From contig JANBVO010000027.1 in NCBI GenBank assembly GCA_030052745.1, forward strand, positions 62,001 through 126,000: DNA of 64,000 bases, read 5' to 3'. Origin of the DNA: Pleurostoma richardsiae. Lineage: Eukaryota; Ascomycota; Sordariomycetes; Calosphaeriales; Pleurostomataceae. Below the pieces are notes generated by a model, which did not search any database, was not told where the DNA came from, and saw only the letters and a program-made list of their open reading frames with translations. Of this stretch, positions 46,436 through 57,319 are shown piece by piece (position 1 is the stretch's first letter; each line of letters starts with the position of its first letter). A program made the translations under genes and the position numbers.

Positions 46436-48844
46436 TGTGATGGTATGCGGTGGTTTTCTGCTCGTTGAGGGATAATGGTGGTTTTGGCGGGCCGAAGGTG
46501 GTTTAATGGATCTGGGAAATCTGGATGTGGCAATCCGGGGTAGAGCTGGGCTGCTGACGCTTTCTCTGGCTTGTCTGCTGCCTCCGGTGCGTGTCAGTAG
46601 CTGGATGGGCGTGGAGGGGCCGGTGGTTACTGGGTTTCGCTGCCCTCACTCACTTGTTGTAGCTTGAGAATGATGTGTGGTCAGGACAGGAAACAGGCGA
46701 TTTCAATTCGTCAAGGTAGCTGCTGATCGGGTGATGGGCCTAAGCTTTCCCGTAGCTCGGCTGTCCGACGGCAAACTGAAGATCTTGCTACTTGCATATC
46801 TTGGATATATCGCATCTTGGATTCTGCAATCTTGCGCGGCTATGTAACAAACACGCGTAGAACATCCGCTAAAACAAACCCCCAATACTGCTTAATCGCG
46901 CCCCCGTGTTTCCGAGGTCTTCCCCTCATATTGAATCACGGGGTAATGGCCAAACTGGATCACATGGCCCCTGCTAACCGCCAATTGGAACTGCTGGAGA
47001 GCCGCCTATAGCGATATGTCGAGGGGTCGTTGCAACAGTCTCACGACTCAATGACTCTGGCTCCGGCCTCGAAGGCGACGATGGGATTTGATGAGTGTTG
47101 AAGGGTTTGCAGATCTTCCCTCTCCATAGGATATGCGGAGTCAAACGAGCGCCTCTCGGCCCTCTGACGTGCCTCTTTAACGTAGATGCGCATCAACAGA
47201 GCTACTCTCGAGCTGTGACCACCAAATTTCAATCTACCAAGCGCAAAATAGCAGCAAAAGATCAGACATTGTCTGTTCTGCTCAATAATCCTGAAGTCTT
47301 CAAAGGAGTTCCATGGGCGTTATCGAGCACGTGGTTAGCATCAAGGTGCCAATCTCCCATGGTTGGCGCCTCTGGAACTGTTGGTTTTCGGCAACTGTTG
47401 CCAGTTGGACGGCAGGGCTGTGACATGACAGGACACGGTAACGCCGGCTCGCCAAGGAAAGGGAGAATGGGCACTGATCGATATGGGGGAGCCGCGCGAA
47501 ATGAAACTTTCCCCATCATGCGGCGACTCTTGCCCCTGGAAATGAGAGTTCTCTCCTAGTCTCTTTTATCCCTTCCCTTCCTTGCCTGCTGATAGGCCGC
47601 CTGGAAAGCAAGTTGAAGCAGCTGCAAACGGCATAAACAATGCCTGGGCCGTACGAGATACACATCAGACGTGTTAGGCAGGGCAGCAGAGCGCTCCGAC
47701 AAAGTAAACATCTTGCTCCAGCGTCTCCAGCTGCCATTGTTTCATCAGTTCGGCAGAGACCTGGAGAGATGCAGGGCAAGCTGCAGGCAAGGAGAATTGT
47801 TTGGGTCCAGATCGTGCAGTCTATTGGTCGTCATGTGTTATTTCGGGGGTTTCCATGGGAAGTGACGTTATCCCGTTGCTGGATGGGCTCAAAGGAAATC
47901 GGGAAATCAGCCTGAGGCCCATCAATTGCGGTGGCAGTGGCTGTGCCTATTTTTTACGCACTTAGCCCGACTAGGAAGGAGACCTGCCTGTTTGGGAAGT
48001 ATTTATAGTCACGTGCAGCCTCTGCGTGCGTGCTGGCGGGTGATTTGTTGGCAGCGAACCAGAAAGAAGGCGACGGGGGGGCGGTCGGGGGACACAGTAG
48101 CAAGGGCCGCGCTGCTCATCTGCCCTTTAGGTTAGGTGGTAGGCAGTTGAGGTCGTGCGGGCGTGCCACCAAGAAGCACCCCTTCCTCTATTTTCTTCTT
48201 CCAACTTCAACAACCTCAGCAAAAAGCCAACTTTTCCCATCACCGTACCGCCTCCGATTCCTTCTTGCGCCATTTCTCTTGGTTCACTTCTCGACAAATC
48301 TGTCACCGAAATCCATCTCTATTCCATCAAGGTCAGTCCCGCCCACGCTTGCCTATCATCAGCCTTTAGCAGCTCTCCCCGCCTTGTCCCTCACAGCAGT
48401 GCGAGGTGGTCGAGGCAGGCGGCCTGTGTTGCACACCACCACTTTCGTCATCGCATCCCCTCATCACCGCCTCAACCCGCATTCTTCTTGCACTCTGCGC
48501 GGCGCATCACGGTTTGGAGCATCTCCTGCCAGGAACGCGACTTGGCCTTTCGGCATCATCGTGTCAGGCGCTTCTGCTAGACCCGGGACGCGCACGAAAC
48601 CCCGCCGTGTGGAGCGGGGAGCCTCCTTTTTCGTCATGAAGTCAGCGAGCGAGGCGCATTCCACCACTGCCGCCTCAATTTCCATTGAGAGCATTGTGAT
48701 TGTCTGCGCCTCTTTGGCATCCTCCAGGATCCGCGTCTTTCTTCAGGATCTGAACACACCACCCTACGCGCGCCTGAATCGTCTTTTATTAGCTTCCGCG
48801 AGCATTAAGCTGACAATCCCTCTCTAGATACCACAGTCATCAAC
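46436..48844. promoter_or_regulatory. Divergent upstream region of INH1 and 14-3-3, 2.4 kb
   Basis: Contains the promoters of both genes. The 14-3-3 side is strongly pyrimidine-rich from 48170 on and probably holds a long leader with an intron (listed separately). A 265-codon open frame at 48030-48827 lies across this leader and looks non-coding. No other gene is supportable. Confidence 0.5.
48332..48827 (+). other. Probable 5'-UTR intron of the 14-3-3 gene
   Basis: Donor AAG|GTCAGT at 48332, branch GCTGACA at about 48809, acceptor CTCTCTAG ending at 48827, only 17 nt before the ATG at 48845. Leader introns placed just before the ATG are common in highly expressed fungal genes. Confidence 0.55.
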
Positions 48845-49872
48845 ATGGGTCACGAAGATGCTGTCTATTTGGCCAAGCTCGCCGAGCAGGCTGAGCGCTA
48901 CGAGGGTACGTACACGAGGATATACGAGGCCGATGCACGGTGCTAATGCCACCTTCTCAGAGATGGTCGACAACATGAAGATCGTCGCCTCCGAGGACCG
49001 GGATCTGACTGTTGAGGAGCGAAATCTCCTGTCTGTCGCCTACAAGAACGTCATCGGTGCCCGCCGCGCTTCCTGGAGAATCGTTACCTCTATCGAGCAG
49101 AAGGAGGAGTCGAAGGGCAACTCCGCCCAGGTTACCCTCATTAAGGAGTACCGCCAGAAGATCGAGGGCGAGCTAGCCAAGATCTGCGAGGATATCCTCA
49201 GCGTTCTCGACAAGCACCTCATCCCGTCTGCCAAGACCGGCGAGTCCAAGGTGTTCTACCACAAGATGTACGCGCTGCTTCGCACACCGCCAATTATAAC
49301 TCTCTGCTAACCCGTTTGACAGGAAGGGCGATTATCACCGCTACCTCGCTGAGTTCGCCGTTGGCGACCGCCGCAAGGACTCCGCCGACAAGTCCCTCGA
49401 GGCCTACAAGGCTGCTACCGAGGTTGCTCAGACCGAGCTTCCTCCTACGCACCCCATCCGCCTTGGTCTTGCACTGAACTTCTCGGTGTTCTACTACGAG
49501 ATCCTGAACGCCCCCGACCAGGCCTGCCACCTTGCCAAGCAGGCGTTCGATGATGCTATTGCCGGTAAGTGACGCGAATTGTCTAGATAAACGAGGGATA
49601 TGAGCGTGTGCTAACAAACAACCCACAGAGCTTGACACCCTGAGCGAGGAGAGCTACAAGGACTCGACTCTGATCATGCAGCTCCTCCGGGACAACCTGG
49701 TGAGCCCTTCCCATGACACGTTGTCCATAACAGAAGTACTAACTTATGATTCTAGACCCTGTGGACTTCTTCTGAGGCGGAGCCTGCCGCCGCTTCCGGC
49801 CAGCCTGAGGCTGCTCCTGCGGAGGAGAAGGCTCCTGAGCCGGCTCCCGAGGAGCCCAAGGCTGCCGAGTAG
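48845..49872 (+). CDS. BMH1: 14-3-3 protein (Bmh1/Bmh2 type)
   Basis: Five exons: 48845-48905, 48961-49267, 49323-49564, 49629-49699, 49756-49872; 265 residues. The dimeric all-helical protein binds phosphoserine/threonine motifs in signalling and metabolic partners. The ligand groove residues are present: Lys and Arg in [12 protein letters not shown], then DYHRYLAEF. Both 14-3-3 signature-like blocks are clear, including the conserved second signature around [16 protein letters not shown]. The tail (about 30 residues) is Ala/Glu/Pro-rich and variable, as usual. Intron positions match several phase classes (1,2,1,0). Confidence 0.97.
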
Positions 49873-50506
49873 GCGGCGGTGTTTCTCGATGTCATGGCCG
49901 GTTTCCATTGGTTGATCCTTCAGAGGATATGGTGTCTTTGGAGTGTGGATCGGAGAACCTTTAAGACTATGCCGAATGCTTTATTCGAATACACGCGTCT
50001 GGGGCGATTTCTCTGTCTTGCGCAGAGGCTAATGATGGCACTTTGGAGGCTTTTCCACAGCTTGCTTGTTATCTAGACTCTAATGCAACAGAAACCAGAA
50101 TCGCCATGGGGAATAAAACCTCTTTATCTTCGTGATGCACGCTCCTTTAACTAGACTTATGGAAACCTTCTATTGTTCCCTCTACTACAATAATCCTCCT
50201 CAATAACCGCGCGGGTATCGTGTATCAATCCTAGACCCACCACCAGGGCCCGTCTGGATATTCGTGGCAAAGTTCCCCCAGCAATCGTAGGGGCTGCTTA
50301 TCACGCTGGTAGAACCGTTCTCAAGCTTGGAGCTCATCCTTAGTCGGCTCAGGTGACTGAACGGTCGGTTGGACCTGTGTTGACTTGATCGAATAACGAA
50401 CGAGCTATGCAAGGAGTGCGGCTGTCTTCTCATGCAGAACAGAAGTCGACATCGCGCAGCTGACATCCTTTTTTCTCGTGATCAATGCAGTCATCACCCC
50501 ACCACG
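49873..50506. other. Intergenic, convergent 14-3-3 and DPH4
   Basis: 634 bp of 3'-3' sequence. The 14-3-3 3' UTR probably ends near the GAATAAAAC at about 50110. No gene. Confidence 0.55.
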
Positions 50507-51082
50507 TCAACCGGGCTGCCTAGCGGCAGACAAGTTCGCCTCGTCGACGACGGCGAAGTGCACGCGCAACCACAGGCTGCAGTCCTGGCAGCCAACGATC
50601 AGCTCGCCGAGGTCCCCGGCCTCCTCCAGGTCGGGCTCCCCGAAGGCGAACCCGCGCTCGTTGCCGCACCGGCAGGGCCTGTACCAGCGGCGCCGCGCCT
50701 CGTCGAAGGCCAGGTCGTCGAGGTCGGCGCTCTCGATCCCCGTCTGGAAGCGCTGCTGCCTGGCGCGGCCCTCGAGCCCGCGCGCCAGCCTGAGCGCGCG
50801 GTCGTACTCGGCGCGGCGGGCCGGGTCGGACAGCGCCGCGTAGGCGGCGGAGATCTGGTCCACGGAGAAGACGGTCGAGTGGGCGCCCGTGCTGGTCACG
50901 GGAGGGTCGCCGGGCCGCATGCGGAAGGCCTTGTCCGGGTGGTTGCGCAGGAGGGCGCGGTGGTAGGCCGTCTTGATGATCTGCGAGGGGTCCCGGTCGT
51001 CCTCGAGGTAGCTGCGCGGGATGCCGAGGACCTCGTAGTGGGTCGGCTCCAGGGCGTCTCCTTCTTCCGGAAGGGAGGCCAT
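50507..51082 (-). CDS. DPH4: Diphthamide biosynthesis protein 4 (DnaJ plus CSL zinc finger)
   Basis: A single exon of 191 residues, starting MASLPEEG. Dph4 is an iron-binding J-protein that helps Dph1-Dph2 in the first step of diphthamide formation on eEF2. The J domain is about 12-95 with the HPD motif in NHPDKAF; an insert (about 48-65, PGDPPVTSTGAHS) lies between helices II and III. The CSL-type zinc finger near the end has CRCG and CQDCSLWLRV. The frame upstream is open for some codons but the ATG at 51082 is the first that starts just before the J domain. Confidence 0.93.
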   Translation of the reverse strand: MASLPEEGDALEPTHYEVLGIPRSYLEDDRDPSQIIKTAYHRALLRNHPDKAFRMRPGDPPVTSTGAHSTVFSVDQISAAYAALSDPARRAEYDRALRLARGLEGRARQQRFQTGIESADLDDLAFDEARRRWYRPCRCGNERGFAFGEPDLEEAGDLGELIVGCQDCSLWLRVHFAVVDEANLSAARQPG

Positions 51083-51595
51083 CTGCGCAGGAGGAGAGGC
51101 GGTTCGGGCCACTCGAGGATGTAAGGTTTACAGCAGAGAAAATGAAGTATGCGGGCCGGTCGATCTGGTGGAAAGTAGAACTTAAAAGAAGCTATGGCGA
51201 TACAGAGATATAGCGATCACGTGCAGGTCATATGGGCCGGTCAGAATGAAGGTATTCAAGGTGAAGTTTGGGAAGAAAAACTGCCGGAGATGTCGATGAT
51301 GACATCCTACGTATGACATAGCTGTTCGAAGAGTTACTGCGCTCACATGCATCCTTTGCTGTCTGCGATAAGGCACTGCTCTAGAAGTGTAACCCACCCG
51401 CAAGATATTAAGCTCCTGATAAGGGAAGATCCAGTCAGAGACCTTCCCTGACAAGTCTCAGAAAGTCCTGCCCTCAATATGGACTGCAGAGCAATATAAG
51501 AAGATTTTGTCTGCTGAAATGGGTATACATTGATGGTACACTTTGTATATACAATCGAGGACTGTCCTCTCGCAGCCGCGAGAATATCACATCTC
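51083..51595. other. Intergenic: DPH4 promoter and mL59 3' end
   Basis: 513 bp between two tandem minus-strand genes. It continues the open frame of unspliced mL59 sequence, which is not coding. Nothing else seen. Confidence 0.55.
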
Positions 51596-52194
51596 TTATT
51601 TGGGGAACTTTGTCCAGTTTCGCTTGCCGACCTATTATAATGTGAGCATAGCGACACTAGATCTATATTGTAGATCCTGAACTTACTGCTTTCCATTGTC
51701 TGATGAGCTTCGGCATGTTGAGCATCGCTTCTCTCCTCTTCTCCATCCTGCCCACCGGTCAGCATCACAGTAATGTCTCGGACCGTAGATATTGGAACGT
51801 ACTTCGCAATCAGGGTTCTCTCGTAGGCATGTCCCTTGACCTTCTGGCCGACACCCGTGCCCTTGACTCTCAATCCGAACTCGACGCGCTTCCCTAACCT
51901 CTCCTCGGTGCCCTTGGGCGTGTATGGCAGCAGTTCCTCCACCCCATGCTCCCTAGCCAGCTTGACCAGCTCGGCTTGCCTCCGTAGCGAGAACACAGGG
52001 TCGTGCCACTGGCCCGTCACGGGGTGTTTCGTAGAGCGGAAGGGGTTCGGTGTCGCCTCCTGGTAGGCAGTCTTGGGGACCTCGCCATTCGCAGTGGGCG
52101 TCAGGATGGACTGAGGCGGGTAGCGAGCGAAAAACCGCTGCAGCCGGGGTGGTAGGGTTTTGGCCAGCTGGACGTACTGTGACGTGGTCGCCAT
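51596..52194 (-). CDS. MRPL25: Mitochondrial large-subunit ribosomal protein mL59 (Mrpl25)
   Basis: Exons 52194-51803, 51747-51687 and 51631-51596 give 162 residues. Recognised by RFFARYPP, KHPVTGQWHDPVFSLRRQ, VEELLPYTPKGTEERL, RVKGTGVGQKVKGH and the end KRNWTKFPK. The two 3' introns (GTACGT...GTGGGCAG, GTAAGT...TAATAG) must be removed; the unspliced frame stays open for over 100 further codons and gives a false C-terminus. The final exon is 36 nt. It starts back to back with PRP28 across a 428-bp divergent spacer. Confidence 0.94.
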
Positions 52195-52622
52195 GGCGCA
52201 GGGCTGTCGTCGGGGCGGCTCGTTGAAGCTGTCAAACCCCGGGTCATGCAGAAGGCTGTAAGCTCAAAATTCTGGCTGCTAACATTCACGGTGCCGGCCC
52301 GGCTGTCGGATGGACAAGGCCAGACCGTTGAGGCGGAAAGCATAAGTGGGTCTTTACACCGAGTCAGTTTGGTCATTGGCTGATATGCCAGCCGGCGAAG
52401 GTGGGGCTTACGGATATGTCAGCCTTGTCTTGGGCGGCGACACTTAACACTTCTTTAGCGACAGAAGAAGAACGAAACTCTATCAAACAACAAACAATCC
52501 TTTTTGAACCCCTCTCCTGGGCTCGAACTATTCCGCGCCCTGTGTCACGACGACAACTTAGGCGTAAAATACAACGTCCAGCAGTACTCGCATCTTCAGA
52601 AGCATATCGATTGTGACTGAAC
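52195..52622. promoter_or_regulatory. Divergent promoter, mL59 and PRP28
   Basis: 428 bp between divergent ATGs. Moderately AT-rich centre. No defined element identified. Confidence 0.5.
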
Positions 52623-54830
52623 ATGGCCACGACCGTGAATGGCATCGGCAACGGCGCCGCGCGGCGGAAGCCGCTCGATTTGGAGGATCTCTTGCGAAAG
52701 AAGAAAGAAGCAGACGCAGCGGCCTCGAAGCCACGTTTTATTCCCAAGTCAGAGCGTGAGAAGCTCGCTGCCAAGAAGGTGCAGGAGGAACGGGAGCGAG
52801 AGGAGCAACGGGAACGGGAAAAGAGAGCGGCTTCGTTACGACGAAGCAGCTCGGGAGAGGACAGGAACAGGTCAGGCAACTATCGTCATAGTGGACCTGC
52901 TGTGCCGACTGGGCCCAGGGCCATGAACCAGAATGGCTACTCTGACCGTGATCGCGGGCACCACGCGAACGGGCGCGACAACGGGCGTGCGAACGGCCAA
53001 CATAACCGCAAGGAGTCCGCCGCGGCGTCGAAGGCCAGCAAGCGCTCCGCAGAAGACGACGAAGAGGCGCGCATACGTGCACGATATATGGGCCCGGATG
53101 TCAACCAGAGCACGTTCTCCGCGAAGAAGAAGCGCCGGCGAATGACGGAAAAGAAGTTCAACTTCGAGTGGGACGCAGAGGAAGATACGACTCAGGATCA
53201 CGATCCGGTCTACGCAGAACAGAAGGGCCCATCATTCTTCGGCGCCGGCCGATTAGGTGGATTCGATGATTCCATGGCGGAGGAGCAGATGAAGGAATAT
53301 TGCCGCTCCCTGGAGCAGAGGGACCCAGAGCATGGCAGGGAGCGCGCTCGAGAGCTGATGGAGCAGTGGCGACGAGGGAAGGAGAGAGCAAATCGCAACG
53401 CCCTGGGGAAGCATTGGTCGGAGAAGAGCCTCGATGAGATGCGCGAGAGAGACTGGCGCATCTTCAAAGAGGACTTCGGTATCTCTACGAAGGGAGGGTC
53501 CATTCCGAACCCGATGCGAAGCTGGAAGGAATCCGGTCTGCCGCGAACCCTGCTCTCAGTTGTGGAGAACGTGGGCTATACGGAGCCCACGCCTATCCAG
53601 AAGGCGGCTATTCCGATCGCTCTTCAAGCGAGAGATCTTATCGGTGTAGCCGTAACTGGTTCCGGAAAGACGGCTGCCTTCCTTCTTCCCCTGCTCGTCT
53701 ATATCTCTGGACTACCACCGTTGGATGAATACACCAAGGCCGATGGTCCCTACGCGCTTATTCTCGCCCCAACTCGTGAACTGGCGCAGCAGATCGAGAG
53801 CGAGGCGAAGAAGTTTGCTACACCACTGGGCTTTACTTGCGTTAGCATCGTCGGTGGCCATTCTCTTGAGGAGCAAGCATATGCGCTGCGGAACGGTGCA
53901 GAGATCGTCGTCGCCACTCCTGGTCGTCTCGTCGACTGCATTGAGAGACGCCTGCTCGTCCTTTCCCAATGCTGTTATATCATTATGGACGAGGCAGATC
54001 GCATGATCGATCTAGGCTTCGAGGAGTCTCTCAACAAGATTCTCGATGCCCTTCCCGTTACTAACGAGAAGCCGGACACGGAAGAAGCAGAGAATGCCCA
54101 ACTCATGAGCAAGTACCTGGGAGGCAGAGACAGGTACAGACAGACGATGATGTATACTGCGACAATGCCCCCGCTAGTCGAGAAAATCGCCAAGAAATAC
54201 TTGCGGCGCCCAGCTATTGTCACTATTGGCAACGTTGGTGAAGCCGTCGAGACTGTGGAGCAGCGTGTGGAGTTTATCAACGGAGAAGACAGGCGGAAGA
54301 AGCGCTTGGGCGAGATTCTTATGTCTGGCCAGTTCCAACCCCCCATCATCGTTTTCGTCAACATCAAGCGAAATTGCGACATGGTGGCTCGAGACATCAA
54401 GCACTGGGGTTTCTCTGCGGTCACCCTGCATGGAAGCAAGACGCAAGAGCAGAGAGAGTCCGCGCTGGCGTCGCTGCGTAACGGCCAGACGGACATCTTG
54501 GTGGCTACCGACTTGGCTGGTCGTGGTATCGACGTTCCGGACGTGTCTCTCGTGATCAACTTCAACATGGCGCCCAGTATCGAGGCCTACACGCATCGTA
54601 TTGGTCGTACCGGTCGTGCCGGAAAGAGTGGTGTCGCCATCACGTTCCTGGGCAACGAGGATGCAGACGTCATGTACGACCTGAAGCAGATGATCATAAA
54701 GTCGTCGATCTCCAAGCTGCCGGACGAGCTGAGGAGACACGAGGCTGCACAGCAGAAGCCCGTGAAGGGTAGGAAGGTAGAGGACGTGTCAGCGCCTTCG
54801 GGATTCGGAGGCAAATCCGGCGGGTGGTAG
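52623..54830 (+). CDS. PRP28: Pre-mRNA-splicing DEAD-box helicase PRP28
   Basis: One exon, 735 residues. Prp28 (human DDX23) swaps U1 for U6 at the 5' splice site during tri-snRNP joining. The N-terminal about 200 residues are charged and Arg/Glu/Lys-rich. The Q-motif region contains YTEPTPIQKAAIP. Then come GSGKT at 346-350, PTRELAQQ, TPGRL, DEAD at 456-459, motif III as TAT rather than SAT, and HRIGRTGRAG from 658. An intronless splicing factor is notable in a window where most genes are split. Ends PSGFGGKSGGW. Confidence 0.96.
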   Translation: MATTVNGIGNGAARRKPLDLEDLLRKKKEADAAASKPRFIPKSEREKLAAKKVQEEREREEQREREKRAASLRRSSSGEDRNRSGNYRHSGPAVPTGPRAMNQNGYSDRDRGHHANGRDNGRANGQHNRKESAAASKASKRSAEDDEEARIRARYMGPDVNQSTFSAKKKRRRMTEKKFNFEWDAEEDTTQDHDPVYAEQKGPSFFGAGRLGGFDDSMAEEQMKEYCRSLEQRDPEHGRERARELMEQWRRGKERANRNALGKHWSEKSLDEMRERDWRIFKEDFGISTKGGSIPNPMRSWKESGLPRTLLSVVENVGYTEPTPIQKAAIPIALQARDLIGVAVTGSGKTAAFLLPLLVYISGLPPLDEYTKADGPYALILAPTRELAQQIESEAKKFATPLGFTCVSIVGGHSLEEQAYALRNGAEIVVATPGRLVDCIERRLLVLSQCCYIIMDEADRMIDLGFEESLNKILDALPVTNEKPDTEEAENAQLMSKYLGGRDRYRQTMMYTATMPPLVEKIAKKYLRRPAIVTIGNVGEAVETVEQRVEFINGEDRRKKRLGEILMSGQFQPPIIVFVNIKRNCDMVARDIKHWGFSAVTLHGSKTQEQRESALASLRNGQTDILVATDLAGRGIDVPDVSLVINFNMAPSIEAYTHRIGRTGRAGKSGVAITFLGNEDADVMYDLKQMIIKSSISKLPDELRRHEAAQQKPVKGRKVEDVSAPSGFGGKSGGW

Positions 54831-55129
54831 ACAGCTTGTGTTAGATACCCTTAATGTACGGAGTATGTTTGCTACTATAGAGTACTATGCGATTCATGAG
54901 CTGCCCTCTAGATCGCTCATGGTGTCATGTTCATGACCCCTGACCCCTGAGACGGACTCGAATAGTAGCAGCCAGCCGGCCATTCAGCAAGAGACTTCGG
55001 ATCTGATAACCCACCTCACGAAGTTTGGGTACGTAACGTGTACTGTACGTACCCCTGCGCTCCAGCATGTGATACGCATGGTTGGTTGATTTTGGCTGAA
55101 AGGCTCCCCGAGAACGGCCGGAGAGAAGT

Positions 55130-55197
55130 GCCCCTCTGCCCCTCTGCCCCTCATACCCCGCGCAGATGCGCTACTAACGTTAGCACGTTAGCACGTT
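55130..55197. repeat. Two short 8-bp tandem repeats
   Basis: GCCCCTCT occurs almost three times at 55130-55152. CGTTAGCA occurs twice plus CGTT at 55178-55197. Both lie about 750 bp upstream of the carrier ATG. Confidence 0.8.
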
Positions 55198-55709
55198 GCT
55201 TGGGCTCTGCAGCAGGGACCGCATTTCTGGGTACGAAAGACCATGAAATTTGACTCAAATTTTGTAACGGCGACTTTTTCCCGGCTCCAAAGAGGCCTGT
55301 CCGTCCACCTCCACCGTCCACGCCAGCGACGAAGACTTCACCGCCGGATGGTTCCCACTCCCTGCACAGTGGTACCTCGGTTTCAAGGGGCTCGTCCAAA
55401 TACCATGACACCACATTATCTTATCTGATCTTGATCTTTCCGACATCGTCGCCCGGGCTCGAAGGAGCATCCTTGCGACATGTGCCTGTTCATCCGCCCC
55501 GCCCCTGACCCTCCACGACTGCCGCTCCATATCGTCGAGCGGTGACAGAGCAGAGCCCACCAACCTCTTGTCCGTTGTTGGCTCTGCTCCTGCATACAGG
55601 AAGACACACTTCCATCCTCTGCAAATCTCTTGTCTGGTGGCGTTCCTTCGACACTCCAGGCCGTATAAAGCGTGCATTTCAGCTGAGGCAAACACCAACT
55701 CCTTTCAAG

Positions 55710-55846
55710 GTAAGGACAACTACGGACTGCTGGGGATTCCTCTCATAGTTTTGTTCACATTCACTACCACCAATCCTAAAAGCCTCATGTGTGACGAGGT
55801 CTGGCGTTTCATTCATTCACCGACTAACATGGATGAAGGCGTGCAG
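55710..55846 (+). other. Probable 5'-UTR intron of the ornithine-carrier gene
   Basis: Donor AAG|GTAAGG at 55710, branch GACTAAC at about 55822, acceptor GTGCAG ending at 55846. Removal would delete the leader ATGs at about 55788 and 55830 that could act as upstream starts. Confidence 0.5.
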
Positions 55847-55934
55847 CAGAAGCTTCCTCTTACTTTGAGGTCGCTTTGTTCTTCTAAGTACCTTCACTCC
55901 CCTGGTCACAACTGCTTGACCGTCGGCGCCCAAG

Positions 55935-57004
55935 ATGGAGCCGGTTCCTCATACCACCGTTGGGATTCCGAGCAGAGCTCCCATGGCTACGCCGTTGGAT
56001 ATCAAGGCCCGAGGCGCTCTCACCGAGTCTATTGAGGACATTCTCTACGGATCAGTGAGTCGCCGCTCCCGGGCCACCTTGTTCACCCGAGCCCTTACTA
56101 AAACGCACCGCAGATTGCCGGCGTCGTGGGCAAATACATTGAATACCCATTCGATACGGTGAAAGTTCGTCTACAGTCACAGCCAGATCATCTGCCCCTT
56201 AGGTATAGAGGGCCCTTAGATTGCTTCAGGCAGTCCATCAGATCCGACGGGTTCCTCGGCCTGTACCGCGGCATTAGCGCACCGCTTGTGGGAGCTGCGC
56301 TTGAGACGAGTAGTCTGTTCTTTTTCGAAGGAGTGGGAAGGGACGTCGTTTACAAGTCTGGATTCTGCCCAGCGGACAAGTCTCTGCCTTTGCCGGCTCT
56401 CTGGTTCACCGGGGCCTTCTCCGGTGCCTTCACCTCATTTGTCCTCACTCCGATCGAGCTGGTCAAGTGCAAGATCCAAGTTCCCGAAACCGAAGCAGGT
56501 ATGGCCAAGGTACCTTTAAAACCGATAGCCGTCATTCGCGACATATTCCGGCATGAGGGGTTCCTTGGATTCTGGCACGGGCAGATGGGAACGTTGATCC
56601 GCGAAGCAGGAGGCTGTGCTGCTTGGTTTGGATTCAAGGAGACGACCACCAAACTGTTTCGGGACTTGAACATCAAAAGGGCAACTTCCAAAGAGGAAAT
56701 TGCCTCCATCATCGCCAACCCTCTCCCTCTCTGGCAACAAGCTCTGGCAGGAGCGTCCGCCGGAATGTCATACAACTTCCTCTTCTTCCCCGCCGATACG
56801 GTCAAGTCACGCATGCAGACCACCCCTATCGGCGGGTCAGGTCTAAAACGAACATTCTGGGGCGAAAGCGTCGCTCTGTGGAACCAGGCAGGCGTCCGCG
56901 GCTTCTACCGCGGGTGTGGTATCACAGTCTTGCGATCTGCCCCCAGCTCTGCCTTCATCTTCATGGTGTACGATGGCCTCAAGAAACACCTTCCGTTACC
57001 ATGA
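55935..57004 (+). CDS. arg-13: Mitochondrial ornithine/basic amino acid carrier (ORT1/ARG-13)
   Basis: Exons 55935-56054 and 56114-57004 give 336 residues. It is an inner-membrane carrier that exports ornithine from the matrix for arginine synthesis. Three carrier repeats have the signatures [23 protein letters not shown] and [11 protein letters not shown], with six transmembrane helices expected. Assignment to the ornithine type rests on overall pattern ([12 protein letters not shown], the [10 protein letters not shown] helix, [19 protein letters not shown]). A carnitine/acylcarnitine carrier is the main alternative. The intron is GTGAGT...CGCAG, phase 0. Confidence 0.9.
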
Positions 57005-57319
57005 GCCGACAACGATGCGGCCATAACAAAATAGCGTGAGCCACCTATTGGTGCGTCAAGGAGCGATGGCAAAAGGCGTTGCTTTGACGGGATATGAAAA
57101 CGAAATCACATAGACTTAGACGACTGACTAGATAGACGGCGTTTGGCGGATATGCTCGGGACTTTTTGGCCCTCAAGAAACTCGACTAGGTAAATGCCCA
57201 AAATACAAGACGCTGACCGGTGGGGAGCGTTTCAATTGACTATACATACTCATTCTCTCGTTTCATAGTAACAATGATAATCCATCAGGCCGATTTCAGC
57301 CACCCAATACCCCGTTCCT
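57005..57319. other. Intergenic, convergent carrier and TspO genes
   Basis: 315 bp of 3'-3' spacer. Nothing distinct. Confidence 0.6.

Larger units (their letters stand above)
54831..55934. promoter_or_regulatory. PRP28 3' region and ornithine-carrier promoter/leader
   Basis: 1.1 kb. Contains two short tandem repeats and a likely leader intron at 55710-55846 (listed separately). The region 55568-55934 is open in one frame through the leader but I see no family motif in it. Confidence 0.5.

Noticed and set aside
47095-47559. 154-codon plus-strand frame in the INH1/14-3-3 spacer
   Set aside because: It lacks motifs, codon bias and splice signals; length is within chance for this composition.
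48030-48827. 265-codon plus-strand open frame before 14-3-3
   Set aside because: It begins at a non-ATG codon and spans a pyrimidine-rich leader. It contains a likely intron and ends at its acceptor. No motif is seen.
51343-51802. Long C-terminal continuation of mL59 in the unspliced frame
   Set aside because: Splice sites at 51803 and 51687 and the conserved end KRNWTKFPK show that this stretch is intron plus 3' flank.
55568-56035. 155-codon frame overlapping the ornithine-carrier start
   Set aside because: It runs through the leader and the first carrier exon in another frame, with no family resemblance; splicing of the leader would break it.
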